Shown: positions 34,160-42,562 of the stretch, piece after piece | Numbering within the stretch: the first letter of the stretch is position 1 | How the letters are laid out: each line of letters opens with the position of its first letter | NCBI RefSeq assembly: GCF_018343625.1 | Contig: NZ_JAGYPG010000004.1 | Span: forward strand, 65,102 to 129,101 | Direction of reading: 5' to 3' | DNA: 64,000 nt | DNA from: Lederbergia citri | GTDB taxonomy: Bacteria; Bacillota; Bacilli; Bacillales; Bacillaceae_C | Translations under genes and position numbers: made by a program | The notes under the pieces: model-generated | What the model saw: the letters and a program-made list of their open reading frames with translations, nothing else | Database searches by the model: none | What the model was told of the DNA's origin: nothing

Positions 34160-35197
34160 TTGAATAGAAAAAAGAAATTCATTACAATCTGCATTTTATT
34201 ATTTTTATTAGCTGTAATCGGATTATTCCTACCTACATGGACACCAGATATTAAAGGAAAAAACAGTATTAGCACTCTGGAACAGGTGGATATAAATGGA
34301 ACTAAACTGGAGGTCATGATTAGAGATAATGACCGATCTAATCCGATTATCATATTTGTTCATGGTGGTCCAGGTTGTTCGGAAATACCTTATGTTCGGA
34401 AATACCAAGATGAACTCGAAAAGAATTTTACAATTGTTCATTATGACCAACGTGGAAGCGGGAAATCATATCATTTCTTTGAGGATTATTCAAATTTATC
34501 CTCCGATTTACATGTAGAAGACCTTTTGGAATTGACGGACCATATTAAAGAATTGATGGGACAAGAAAAGGTTATTTTAATTGGTCATTCATATGGTACA
34601 TACATAGGAATGAAAGCAGCAAGCAAAGCACCAGACAAATTTTCAATGTATATAGGAATTGGGCAGGTTTCCGACACGGGTCAAAGTGAATTAGACAGTT
34701 TGAACTTTGTTCTCAATGAGGCAACAACAGCCGGGGATCTAAAAGATATAAAAAAACTTGAGAACCTTAGAAGCTCAATTGAAAATGGAGAAATGCTTAC
34801 TCCAAGAAATTTGGTTCGAAAATATGGTGGAGCCTCAAGACTGATTAACGATAATATGGATTACTATTTAGGTTTTCTTTTTAGCCCTGAGTATAATTTA
34901 CTTGATGTTATTCGTTATATAAAAGGTGTTTCTCTCTCTCAGAAGATCTTAATACCTGAGGAACGAGAACATGATATTACAAGTATAGTTGATAAACTGG
35001 ACATACCTTGTTTTATAGTTATGGGAAATTTTGATTACATGACATCAGTAAATGCTGCTAAAACGTACTTTCATCAAATAGAGGCACCAGTTAAAGATTT
35101 TATCATTTTTGATAAATCCGCTCATTACCCACAATTTGAGCAAAAAGAATTATTTGCAGATTGGTTACATTATACATGGAAAGAGTTTAATAATTAG
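34160..35197 (+). CDS. Membrane-anchored alpha/beta hydrolase (prolyl-aminopeptidase-like)
   Basis: This 345-residue protein has an N-terminal membrane helix (FITICILLFLLAVIGLFLPT) followed by an alpha/beta-hydrolase domain. Signatures: oxyanion-hole motif FVHGGPGCSEIP near residue 68, HYDQRGSGKSYHF, and the nucleophile elbow LIGHSYGTYIGMKA with Ser at about 144. The probable acid is in MGNFDYMTS and the His in DKSAHYPQFEQ. HGGPG with DQRGxGxS is typical of the prolyl iminopeptidase group. TTG start after AGGAG. The domain is probably outside the membrane; the substrate is unknown. Confidence 0.85.
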   Translation: MNRKKKFITICILLFLLAVIGLFLPTWTPDIKGKNSISTLEQVDINGTKLEVMIRDNDRSNPIIIFVHGGPGCSEIPYVRKYQDELEKNFTIVHYDQRGSGKSYHFFEDYSNLSSDLHVEDLLELTDHIKELMGQEKVILIGHSYGTYIGMKAASKAPDKFSMYIGIGQVSDTGQSELDSLNFVLNEATTAGDLKDIKKLENLRSSIENGEMLTPRNLVRKYGGASRLINDNMDYYLGFLFSPEYNLLDVIRYIKGVSLSQKILIPEEREHDITSIVDKLDIPCFIVMGNFDYMTSVNAAKTYFHQIEAPVKDFIIFDKSAHYPQFEQKELFADWLHYTWKEFNN

Positions 35198-35247
35198 TAA
35201 AGTTTTTGAATTTGAGGTTCATTTATTCCCAAGTGTTTAATATGTAG

Positions 35248-35294
35248 AAAATAGAGCTGATTCAGCAATTTGCAGAGTCAGCTCTATTTTTACA
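35248..35294 (+). terminator. Terminator of the hydrolase gene
   Basis: AAATAGAGCTGA pairs with TCAGCTCTATTT across about 17 bases, then TTAC. A strong 12-bp stem. Confidence 0.75.
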
Positions 35295-35539
35295 ATTATT
35301 CATAAGAGACGTAGTAGGCATTTATTAAACATCGACGATATGTTTTTTGGAAATATCATAATGATTTGTACTTGTTTTACTTAATTAAACTTCCATCTCC
35401 TCCTTTTTTTATTCAATCAATATGAATAATAGGTTGATATTCTCTTTGACAAAAAGTATAATTCATACAATTTAATCTGGAGAAAAGAAGCAAATGCCAC
35501 TGTAAATATCAAAAGAACTATTATAAATGGGGAGATTCT

Positions 35540-36379
35540 ATGTCGGGCAGGAATAAGGTGGATGCACACTTTCATACATTTGAGTGGAGCGGAAATGAAA
35601 CTGAATATATAGATGAGATAAAAATAGATTTATGTAATCATGTTCTAATAGGCACGTACGGTGGCAATTCAAGTGCAGGTGCCCATAAAAACGAAGACGG
35701 TACTCTCGTTTGGACAGGTCCAGATTGGGAATTATCCATGATTTTAGATGGTCATCATAGCTCAGAAAGTGTCGACCTTGTGATTCACACGATTCATAAT
35801 GAATGGAATCGTATTTCCGAGATCTTGAATAAACCAATCAAAAATGTATTTCCATTATTAGAAACTCATTTGTTAACAGTCTTTCAATCATCTGAATTTA
35901 TGAAGGCATGTGAAAATGTCAAAGGTGAAACAGCATGCCTCATATGTGTTAGAAAGGAAAATTACCTTTGGTGGTTTTCAGTAGGGGATTGTGTATTGTA
36001 TCTGTTACATGAGGAGCTGCATAAGTTAGGGCAGTACGCGCTGAATCAACGGCAATTTTATGAGTGGATTGGCTTTGTCAATACTTTTTCTCTTCCCGTT
36101 CCTTGTTATACATCTGGAATTAGGGAACTAAGAAGAGGAAGAAACGTAATTCTAATGTTGACAGATGGAGTATTGGAATGTGGTAAGGAATATTATCAAA
36201 ATGGAAAAAATATATACAATGAGTTTTCCGATGGAACGAAATTAGAAACTGGATTAAAGCGCATATTACAACATGTTCAAGATAATCTAGGCAGTGATAG
36301 TGCAACTGTTATTTGTTGGGAATATAACAATTCATCATCTGCCCAGTATCCAAGTGATCTACCAAATAGGGGTGAATAG
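35540..36379 (+). CDS. PP2C-like protein phosphatase
   Basis: This 279-residue protein has the order of PP2C motifs in altered form: GAHKNEDGTLVW (usually NED), MILDGHHSSES (usually DGHGG), ETACLICVRKENYLWWFSVG followed by DCVLYLL, ILMLTDGVLECG (TDGv) and DSATVICWEYN. Metal-binding Asp residues in DGHH, TDG and DSAT are kept. PP2C enzymes remove phosphate from Ser/Thr in proteins; the shortened DGHH motif means that target choice or activity may differ. GGGGAG precedes the ATG. The next gene starts two bases after its stop, so the two are co-translated. Confidence 0.7.
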   Translation: MSGRNKVDAHFHTFEWSGNETEYIDEIKIDLCNHVLIGTYGGNSSAGAHKNEDGTLVWTGPDWELSMILDGHHSSESVDLVIHTIHNEWNRISEILNKPIKNVFPLLETHLLTVFQSSEFMKACENVKGETACLICVRKENYLWWFSVGDCVLYLLHEELHKLGQYALNQRQFYEWIGFVNTFSLPVPCYTSGIRELRRGRNVILMLTDGVLECGKEYYQNGKNIYNEFSDGTKLETGLKRILQHVQDNLGSDSATVICWEYNNSSSAQYPSDLPNRGE

Positions 36380-36380
36380 A

Positions 36381-37055
36381 ATGCATGACTTTAATGAAGG
36401 AAAAGTAGCTAGAAATGATGAATCAACAATTAATTATACGTGGATTTGTGGAAAAGAAAAAAATAATAGTATTTGCATTATGCTGCCGGGACTAGGCTAC
36501 ACAACGCAGCGACCGCTTTTTCATTATGCAACAAGTGTATGTTTGAATGAGAATGTCGATGTCCTTCAAGTTAATTATAACTATTTAGAAAATGATGCTT
36601 TTAAAAAATTGAAGCACCATGAACAGGATCAATGGATATATGAAGATGTGAAATCTGTCGTTGAAACGGTTCTTAAAGATACTGAATATGGAACGTATTT
36701 TATTTTAAGTAAGTCGATTGGAACGATTCCTATGGCATATGAATGGAATCAGGGAAACTTTATTGATGTAGCACATACATATGGAATATGGTTAACGCCG
36801 CTTATAAAAGATGAGATTGTGTGTAATGCTCTTTCAAAAACAGTGATTCCTTCTCTATACGTAATAGGAACGGATGACCCTCATTATAAAGAAGAACTTA
36901 TTGCATCTATTAATGAAAATTCTACCATTACAGGGCTTGTCATTCCAAATGCTAATCATGGATTAGAAGTAAAAGGAGATATTAAAACCTCAATTAATAT
37001 TGTTAATGATGTGATGGCTTCTATTGAGACATTCATAAGAAAATATAAAGGGTAA
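36381..37055 (+). CDS. Alpha/beta-hydrolase-fold protein
   Basis: About 224 residues from ATG 36381; the longer frame from 36294 runs into the phosphatase gene, and AGGGGTGA precedes 36381. Core pattern: ICIMLPGLGYTTQRPLFHYA, DVLQVNYNYLEND, YFILSKSIGTIPMAYEW with Ser in SKSIGT in place of GxSxG, SLYVIGTDDPHYKEE with a likely Asp, and VIPNANHGLEVKGD with the His. A full Ser-Asp-His set is therefore plausible. Substrate unknown. It is the middle gene of a three-gene unit with the PP2C-like phosphatase and a membrane protein. Confidence 0.75.
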   Translation: MHDFNEGKVARNDESTINYTWICGKEKNNSICIMLPGLGYTTQRPLFHYATSVCLNENVDVLQVNYNYLENDAFKKLKHHEQDQWIYEDVKSVVETVLKDTEYGTYFILSKSIGTIPMAYEWNQGNFIDVAHTYGIWLTPLIKDEIVCNALSKTVIPSLYVIGTDDPHYKEELIASINENSTITGLVIPNANHGLEVKGDIKTSINIVNDVMASIETFIRKYKG

Positions 37056-37068
37056 AGGTAATGGGGAG

Positions 37069-37503
37069 ATGGAGTTACATCCAATAACTGTTATAGAAAT
37101 ACTTGCTTCAAGTATTTTCATCATTGCCTTATTTGTTATAGCAATATTTTTGCCAAAAAGGCTGAGGAAAATGGGGTTATATATTGCTAGCTTATTAATG
37201 CTCTTACTTCTTATATTTTTTGCTGTCCGTCCTTTCGTTCACAAATATCAATTTTCCCAAAAGAAGGAATACTTACATCACTACTTAGTTGAAAAGTATC
37301 CGAATGAAAGATGGGAAATTACCAAGCTAGAGGGCAGACAATATAACAGAAACTATTTACAAGTGAAATTTGAGAATGAGAGTGAATGGATTTACATGTA
37401 CCTTGTCAAAGATAAAAAGAAAATTTACCAAGTTGTTTGGAGTCCTCCTGATGGTAAGTATCCAAAAGAGGGTTTACATTATGAACATACCGATAGTAAA
37501 TAA
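37069..37503 (+). CDS. Small two-helix membrane protein
   Basis: This 144-residue protein has two N-terminal membrane helices (ILASSIFIIALFVIAIFLPK and GLYIASLLMLLLLIFFAVR) and a soluble tail (KKEYLHHYLVEKYPNERWEI, NYLQVKFENESEWIYMYLVK). The tail resembles short PepSY/DUF3139-like outer domains of Bacillus proteins, but I cannot name the family. It begins 13 bases after the hydrolase gene and is the last of the three-gene unit starting at 35540. Confidence 0.65.
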   Translation: MELHPITVIEILASSIFIIALFVIAIFLPKRLRKMGLYIASLLMLLLLIFFAVRPFVHKYQFSQKKEYLHHYLVEKYPNERWEITKLEGRQYNRNYLQVKFENESEWIYMYLVKDKKKIYQVVWSPPDGKYPKEGLHYEHTDSK

Positions 37504-37599
37504 GTAGGAACTAATTTTTATTTTCTTGCAATCTATTGATAAAGGAGGGGTGCTATTATATATTTGAATAGAAACTATAAGCGTTTTTCTTTCATTTAA

Positions 37600-37618
37600 G
37601 ACATTCGTACTGAATGTC
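37600..37618. promoter_or_regulatory. Inverted repeat GACATTC-N5-GAATGTC upstream of iolG
   Basis: A perfect 7-bp dyad with 5-base spacing, about 80 bases before the iolG start. It is a candidate operator; the binding protein is not known. Confidence 0.5.
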
Positions 37619-37635
37619 GATTATTTTAACCTGAA

Positions 37636-37649
37636 AGAAAGCGCTATCA
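37636..37649. promoter_or_regulatory. Catabolite-responsive element (cre)
   Basis: AGAAAGCGCTATCA fits the CcpA consensus TGWAANCGNTNWCA at every fixed position but the first. Glucose repression of inositol genes through CcpA is established in B. subtilis. Confidence 0.65.
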
Positions 37650-37666
37650 GTTTTTGCTTAAAGAGG

Positions 37667-37676
37667 TAAGCGCTTA
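37667..37676. promoter_or_regulatory. LacI-type operator TAAGCGCTTA
   Basis: A perfect palindrome with the central CG typical of LacI/GalR-family operators, 24 bases before the iolG start. It may bind the LacI-family protein encoded at the end of this operon. A half-like site, TAAGCGTTTT, lies at 37578. Confidence 0.55.
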
Positions 37677-37699
37677 ACTAAAATCGCGAGGTGAATTCT

Positions 37700-38728
37700 A
37701 TGAAAAAAGTAAATGTAGGAATTATTGGTGCTGGGAGGATTGGTCAGCTGCACGCAGACAATATGCTGCAATCCAATGTAATCAATTTAAAAGTAATAGC
37801 AGATATTCATATCGACCATTTAAAAGGTACTCATTACGAACAGCAAATCCCGCTTATTACGACTGACCCAGAAAAAATATTTGCAGATTCAACGATTGAT
37901 GCGGTCTTTATTTGTTCATCCACTGATACTCATGTTGAATTTATTAAAGTGGCAGCAAGTGTTAGAAAGCACATTTTCTGCGAGAAGCCAATTAGTTTTA
38001 ATATTGAAGAGACGAGAGAGGCGCTGAAAGCAGTTAAGGAAGCTGGAGTCAAGCTTCAAGTTGGTTTTAATCGCAGGTTTGACCAGCACTTTAGAAAAGT
38101 ATATGAAACTGTTAGAGCAGGTACCGTAGGAAATCCCCATATTATCAAAATAACTTCACGAGACCCACAACCACCACATGAAGAATACATTAAACGATCT
38201 GGCGGCATGTTCATGGACATGACGATTCACGATTTTGATATGATTCGCTACCTATCAGGAAAAGAAGTAGTAGAAGTATCCGTAAAAGCTGCAAATCTAG
38301 TTGATCCCATTTTTGAAAAATACAATGATGTCGACACTGCCATCACGACTCTAACATTTGAAGATGGATCACTTGGTGTAATCGATAATAGTCGACAAGC
38401 GATGTATGGCTATGACCAGCGAATTGAAGTGTTTGGCGACTTGGGTGTTGCCTTTGCAGAAAATGAAAGATATACGAATGTTCAAATTGCAACGAAAGAT
38501 TCCATCCTCTTAGATCATCCTAAATTTTTCTTCCTAGACCGTTATAAAGCAGCATTTATATCTGAAATTCACGAATTTGCACATGCAATCATTGAAAATA
38601 AAGCGATTTCATGTAGCGGTGAAGATGGCTATAATGCCGAATTAATAGCCCTTGCCGCTAAACAATCAGTGAAAGAAAATCGCTCCGTACTTTTATCAGA
38701 ATTGGAAAAGGAGGATTTACTTGTCTAA
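37700..38728 (+). CDS. iolG: Inositol 2-dehydrogenase (Gfo/Idh/MocA family)
   Basis: IolG oxidises myo-inositol to 2-keto-myo-inositol with NAD, the first step of the pathway. Seen: Rossmann start VNVGIIGAGRIGQLHADNML, HIFCEKPISFNIEETR with the catalytic-type Lys in EKP, and GGMFMDMTIHDFDMIRYLSG with the Asp and His of the active site. ATG at 37700 follows GAGGTG by six bases; GTG 37691 would add three residues. 342 residues, normal length. It is the first gene of the operon, behind a cre site and operator-like palindromes, and overlaps the iolB start by eight bases. The family has many relatives, so the name rests partly on context. Confidence 0.88.
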   Translation: MKKVNVGIIGAGRIGQLHADNMLQSNVINLKVIADIHIDHLKGTHYEQQIPLITTDPEKIFADSTIDAVFICSSTDTHVEFIKVAASVRKHIFCEKPISFNIEETREALKAVKEAGVKLQVGFNRRFDQHFRKVYETVRAGTVGNPHIIKITSRDPQPPHEEYIKRSGGMFMDMTIHDFDMIRYLSGKEVVEVSVKAANLVDPIFEKYNDVDTAITTLTFEDGSLGVIDNSRQAMYGYDQRIEVFGDLGVAFAENERYTNVQIATKDSILLDHPKFFFLDRYKAAFISEIHEFAHAIIENKAISCSGEDGYNAELIALAAKQSVKENRSVLLSELEKEDLLV

Positions 38729-39527
38729 ATTACTTATTAAACCTCAGAAACGTGATAAAAAAGGAAAAATACTGCATGTCTCACCAGAATCAGCGCAGTG
38801 GGAATATGTTGGCTTTGAAGTCTACTCCTTAGATGCAGGGGAGGAATTAACGAAAACAACTGAAAAAAATGAAGTTTGCCTAGTGTTATTAAGCGGGAGG
38901 GCGGATGTACATACAGATAATGAAGCGTTCCACAATATTGGAGAGAGAATGAGTGTTTTTGAAAAGATTCCTCCCTATTCTGTGTATATTCCGAACGATG
39001 ATTCTTATACGGTGAAAGCATTGACTGATTTAGAACTGGCTGTTTGTATGGCGCCAGGGAAAGGTAATCACCCGGCACGATTAATAGCACCAGAAGATGT
39101 AGGCCAGGAGAATCGCGGCTCTGGAAAAATGAGCAGGAAGATCCACAATATTTTACCTGAGCAAAAAGAAGCTGATAGTTTGCTAGTTGTTGAGGTTTTC
39201 ACTCCCGATGGGAATACATCCAGTTACCCTCCACATAAACATGATGAAGATCTCTTGCCACATGAATCATATTTGGAAGAAACATATTACCACGAGATTA
39301 ATCCGTCTCAAGGTTTTGTTTTTCAAAGAGTTTACAATGATGACCGCAGCCTAGATGAAACGATGAGTGTAGAACATCGCAATGTTGTACTAATCCCAGG
39401 AGGATATCACCCAGTATCTGCTGTTCCTGGCTATGAGTCCTATTACTTGAATGTGATGGCCGGACCAAATCGGACTTGGAAGTTCCATAATGACCCGGAT
39501 CATGAGTGGCTATTTCCAAAAAAATAG
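38721..39527 (+). CDS. iolB: 5-deoxy-glucuronate isomerase
   Basis: IolB isomerises 5-deoxy-D-glucuronate to 2-deoxy-5-keto-D-gluconate. The 268-residue protein is a double cupin; the metal-binding stretch SSYPPHKHDEDLLPHESYLE and then ETYYHEINPSQGFVFQRVYN are characteristic of IolB, as is the late VLIPGGYHPVSAVPGYESYY. The start is TTG inside the last codons of iolG, with AAGGAGG nine bases before it, so translation is coupled. iolC follows after 15 bases. Confidence 0.92.
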   Translation: MSKLLIKPQKRDKKGKILHVSPESAQWEYVGFEVYSLDAGEELTKTTEKNEVCLVLLSGRADVHTDNEAFHNIGERMSVFEKIPPYSVYIPNDDSYTVKALTDLELAVCMAPGKGNHPARLIAPEDVGQENRGSGKMSRKIHNILPEQKEADSLLVVEVFTPDGNTSSYPPHKHDEDLLPHESYLEETYYHEINPSQGFVFQRVYNDDRSLDETMSVEHRNVVLIPGGYHPVSAVPGYESYYLNVMAGPNRTWKFHNDPDHEWLFPKK

Positions 39528-39542
39528 AAAGGATGAAAAATA

Positions 39543-40541
39543 GTGTACAATTTGGATTTTAAACCAGATCGGTCTCTAGATCTAATTGGGATTGGAAGAC
39601 TTTGTATTGATTTAAATGCAGATCAATTCAACCGTCCAATGGAAGAAACGTCATCTTTTTCAAAATATGTTGGGGGTTCGCCGGCGAATATTACGATTGG
39701 AGCCTCCAGGCTAGGCTTAAAAACGGGGTTTATCGGAAAAGTGGCCGACGATCAAATGGGTCGATTCATCGTTCAATATTTAAAAAACAATGATATCGAT
39801 ACTTCCGTTATCTCAGTAGATCAAACTGGGGCCGTAACGGGTCTAGCATTTACAGAGATTAAAAGTCCTGAAGATTGCAGCATTTTAATGTATCGAGATA
39901 ATGTTGCCGATCTAAAACTAGATACTTCGAATGTCTCTGAAGACTACATTAAACAATCGAAGGCATTGCTCGTCTCCGGTACTGCGCTCGCTGAAAGTCC
40001 TTCAAGAGAAGCAGTCTTTCTAGCGTTAGATTATGCACGCAAAAATAAGGTCGTCGTCATTATGGATTTAGATTACCGCCCATATACATGGAAGTCTCCG
40101 CAGGAAACAGCAGTCTACTATAATTTGGCCGCAGAAAAATGTGATGTCATTATTGGTACTCGTGAAGAATTTGATATGATGGAGCAATTTGAAAAAGATT
40201 TTAACGAAGATGATCAAAAAACAGCACAGAAATGGTTCGATTATCATGCTGAAATTGTTGTTATTAAGCATGGTTCGGAAGGATCAATCGCATATACAAA
40301 AAATGGAGATTCTCATAAAGGTGGGACATTCAAGACCAAAGTATTAAAAACGTTCGGGGCCGGGGATGCTTATGCATCAGCTTTTATTTACGGCTTGCTG
40401 AACAATTGGGATATTCCGAAAGCGATGGAATTTGGCAGTGCTTCCGCGGCGATTGTCATCTCAAAACATAGCTGCTCAGACGCAATGCCAAAGAAAAATG
40501 AAATTGATGAATTTATGGCTGAAGCCGTTGCGATTGATTAA
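39543..40541 (+). CDS. iolC: 5-dehydro-2-deoxygluconokinase
   Basis: IolC phosphorylates 2-deoxy-5-keto-D-gluconate at C6 using ATP. This 332-residue PfkB/ribokinase-family protein has IGIGRLCIDLNADQFNRPME near the start, the substrate glycines in SKYVGGSPANITIGASRLGL, and the catalytic-base motif KTFGAGDAYASAFIYGL with Asp in GAGD. GTG start with AAAGGATG before it. It lies between iolB and iolA with short gaps, as expected for one mRNA. Confidence 0.93.
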   Translation: MYNLDFKPDRSLDLIGIGRLCIDLNADQFNRPMEETSSFSKYVGGSPANITIGASRLGLKTGFIGKVADDQMGRFIVQYLKNNDIDTSVISVDQTGAVTGLAFTEIKSPEDCSILMYRDNVADLKLDTSNVSEDYIKQSKALLVSGTALAESPSREAVFLALDYARKNKVVVIMDLDYRPYTWKSPQETAVYYNLAAEKCDVIIGTREEFDMMEQFEKDFNEDDQKTAQKWFDYHAEIVVIKHGSEGSIAYTKNGDSHKGGTFKTKVLKTFGAGDAYASAFIYGLLNNWDIPKAMEFGSASAAIVISKHSCSDAMPKKNEIDEFMAEAVAID

Positions 40542-40562
40542 TGATACGTGGAGGTTTTGAAC

Positions 40563-42002
40563 ATGATTTTACAAAATTATATCGGCGGGGAATGGGTGGA
40601 CGCGAAAACAACGAAGACCGAAATTGTTTATAACCCAGCAACAGGAGAAGAATTGGCTCATGTTCCCATTTCAACAAAGGAAGATGTAGATGTTGCTGTA
40701 CAAGCAGCCGCGAATGCGTTCGAGACATGGAAAGAGGTTGCGGTTCCAAGACGCGCCCGAATTCTATTTAAATATCAACAACTTTTAGTGGAGCATTGGG
40801 ACGAACTAGCAAAGCTCATAACGAAAGAAAACGGCAAGAATTTTACCGAAGCTCATGGGGAAGTATTGCGTGGAATCGAGTGTGTTGAATTTGCCGCTGG
40901 TGCACCAACCCTTATGATGGGAAAACAATTGCCATCTATTGCAACGGACCTTGAATCCGGAGTTTACCGCTATCCGCTGGGAGTTGTCGGAGGAATTACC
41001 CCTTTTAATTTTCCAATGATGGTTCCGTGCTGGATGTTTCCTATGGCCATTGTTACAGGAAATACGTTTGTTCTTAAACCTTCAGAAAGGACGCCATTAC
41101 TTGCGAATCGGCTAGCAGAACTTTTTGAAGAAGCCGGATTGCCAAAAGGTGTTTTGAATATTGTTCATGGAGCGCACGATGTCGTCAATGGTTTATTGGA
41201 TCATAAGGACGTAAAAGCAATTTCATTCGTCGGCTCACAACCAGTTGCAGAATATGTATATAAACGAGGAACACAAAATTTAAAACGAGTTCAAGCATTA
41301 GCAGGCGCTAAAAACCATTCAATCGTGTTAAAAGATGCCAACTTGGAAAATGCCGCAACGCAAATTATGAATGCTGCATTCGGCTCTGCCGGTGAGCGTT
41401 GCATGGCGGCTTCCGTTGTAGCTGTTGAAGAGACAGTAGCTGATGAGTTTATCGATATTTTACTGCGAAAAACGAATAACATTAAAATGGGCGATGGACT
41501 GGAAGAAGGTGTTTTCCTCGGTCCCGTTATTCGCGAGCAGCATAAAGAAAGAACCTTGCAATATATAGAAAAAGGTATTGATGAAGGTGCCCGCATTGTT
41601 CGCGATGGACGAAATGATGAAAAAAATAGAGATGGCTATTTCGTGGGTGCGACTATTTTTGACGAAGTAACAAGTGAAATGAAAATTTGGCAAGATGAAA
41701 TTTTCGCTCCTGTTTTGTCCATCGCAAGAGTTAATGATCTTGAAGAAGCTGTTGACCTTGCCAATCAATCACGCTTTGCTAACGGTGCATGTATCTTTAC
41801 GAAAGATGGAGGGAATGTCCGTAAGTTCCGTGAAACGATTGATGCAGGCATGCTCGGAGTCAATATTGGAGTACCAGCTCCAATGGCATTTTTCCCATTC
41901 TCTGGGTATAAGGACTCTTTCTACGGAGATTTGCATGCAAATGGAACAGATGGTGTTGAATTTTATACGAGAAAGAAAGTTATTACAACACGGTGGGTAT
42001 AA
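40563..42002 (+). CDS. iolA: Methylmalonate/malonate semialdehyde dehydrogenase (CoA-acylating)
   Basis: IolA (MmsA) turns malonate semialdehyde, from the last inositol step, into acetyl-CoA and CO2 with NAD and CoA. The 479-residue aldehyde dehydrogenase has GVVGGITPFNFPMMVPCWMF, NTFVLKPSERTPLLANRLAE, FVGSQPVAEYVYKRG, and the catalytic Cys in SAGERCMAASVVAVEE. The absence of the usual second Glu in the ALD motif region (LAGAKNHSIVLKD) is a mark of this CoA-acylating group. ATG 40563 follows GGAGG by eight bases; the longer GTG frame is not needed. The 51-bp repeat array begins one base after its stop codon. Confidence 0.93.
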   Translation: MILQNYIGGEWVDAKTTKTEIVYNPATGEELAHVPISTKEDVDVAVQAAANAFETWKEVAVPRRARILFKYQQLLVEHWDELAKLITKENGKNFTEAHGEVLRGIECVEFAAGAPTLMMGKQLPSIATDLESGVYRYPLGVVGGITPFNFPMMVPCWMFPMAIVTGNTFVLKPSERTPLLANRLAELFEEAGLPKGVLNIVHGAHDVVNGLLDHKDVKAISFVGSQPVAEYVYKRGTQNLKRVQALAGAKNHSIVLKDANLENAATQIMNAAFGSAGERCMAASVVAVEETVADEFIDILLRKTNNIKMGDGLEEGVFLGPVIREQHKERTLQYIEKGIDEGARIVRDGRNDEKNRDGYFVGATIFDEVTSEMKIWQDEIFAPVLSIARVNDLEEAVDLANQSRFANGACIFTKDGGNVRKFRETIDAGMLGVNIGVPAPMAFFPFSGYKDSFYGDLHANGTDGVEFYTRKKVITTRWV

Positions 42003-42003
42003 G

Positions 42004-42459
42004 GAAGATTTGTTCGAGAATAATGTGTTAATTCCCGACGAAACCGTGGTGGAAGAAGATTTGCTCGAGAATTAGGTGTGAATTCTCGATAAAACCGAGC
42101 TGAAAGAAGATTTGCTCGAGAATTAGGTGTTAATTCTCGATGAAAATGTGCTGAAAGAGGATTTGCTCGAGAATTCGATGCTAATTCTCGATGAAACCTT
42201 ACTGAAAGAAGATTTGTTCGAGAATTAAGTGCTAATTCTCTATGAAAGCGTGCTGGAAAAAGATTTGCTCGAGAATTACATGCTAATTCCCGACGAAACC
42301 GCGACAAAGGAGTTTTGGTCGACAATTCCAGGTATATTCATGATGAAACTGGTATGAATGAAGAATTGATCGTGAATTACCCGCTAATTCTCGATTGAAA
42401 TGGCAAATAAGAAGATTAAGTCCCGAATCCATAGCAAATTCGAGACGAAAATCGGGAAA
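42004..42459 (+). repeat. Array of 51-bp palindromic tandem repeats between iolA and iolD
   Basis: Six units of exactly 51 bp start at 42004, 42055, 42106, 42157, 42208 and 42259. About three more diverged units (50, 49 and about 51 bp) follow to about 42459. A unit reads GAAGATTTGC-TCGAGAATTA-N5-TAATTCTCGA-TGAAAACGTGCTGAAA in outline. The two 10-base arms are perfect complements in units 2 and 3 and nearly so in the others, so each unit can fold as a hairpin with a 5-7-base loop. Because 51 is divisible by 3, reading frames stay open by chance on the minus strand. The array lies inside the iol operon and would be transcribed. It has no spacers of varied sequence, so it is not CRISPR. Related dispersed palindromes seem to occur in other Bacillaceae, from memory only. 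Confidence 0.92.
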
Positions 42460-42562
42460 GAGTGTTTTTCATATAAAATCCACGAACATTCACGATGGAG
42501 TCTATTACGTTCAGAATGCACACTCCATTGAAAACCAATAACTAAAAAATGAGGTGAACTTT

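Noticed and set aside
37538..37600. Short leader peptide before iolG (TTG near 37564, 11-12 codons)
   Set aside because: GGAGG lies too far upstream of the TTG, and no attenuation structure follows.
41963..42325. A 120-codon minus-strand frame of 17-residue repeats (RANLL..RFHRELT)
   Set aside because: It lies wholly over the 51-bp repeats. 51 is a multiple of 3, so an open frame repeats by arithmetic; there is no supporting ribosome binding site, and it is antisense to the operon.
42004..42459. CRISPR array
   Set aside because: The units are directly adjacent with no unique spacers, and no cas gene is present.
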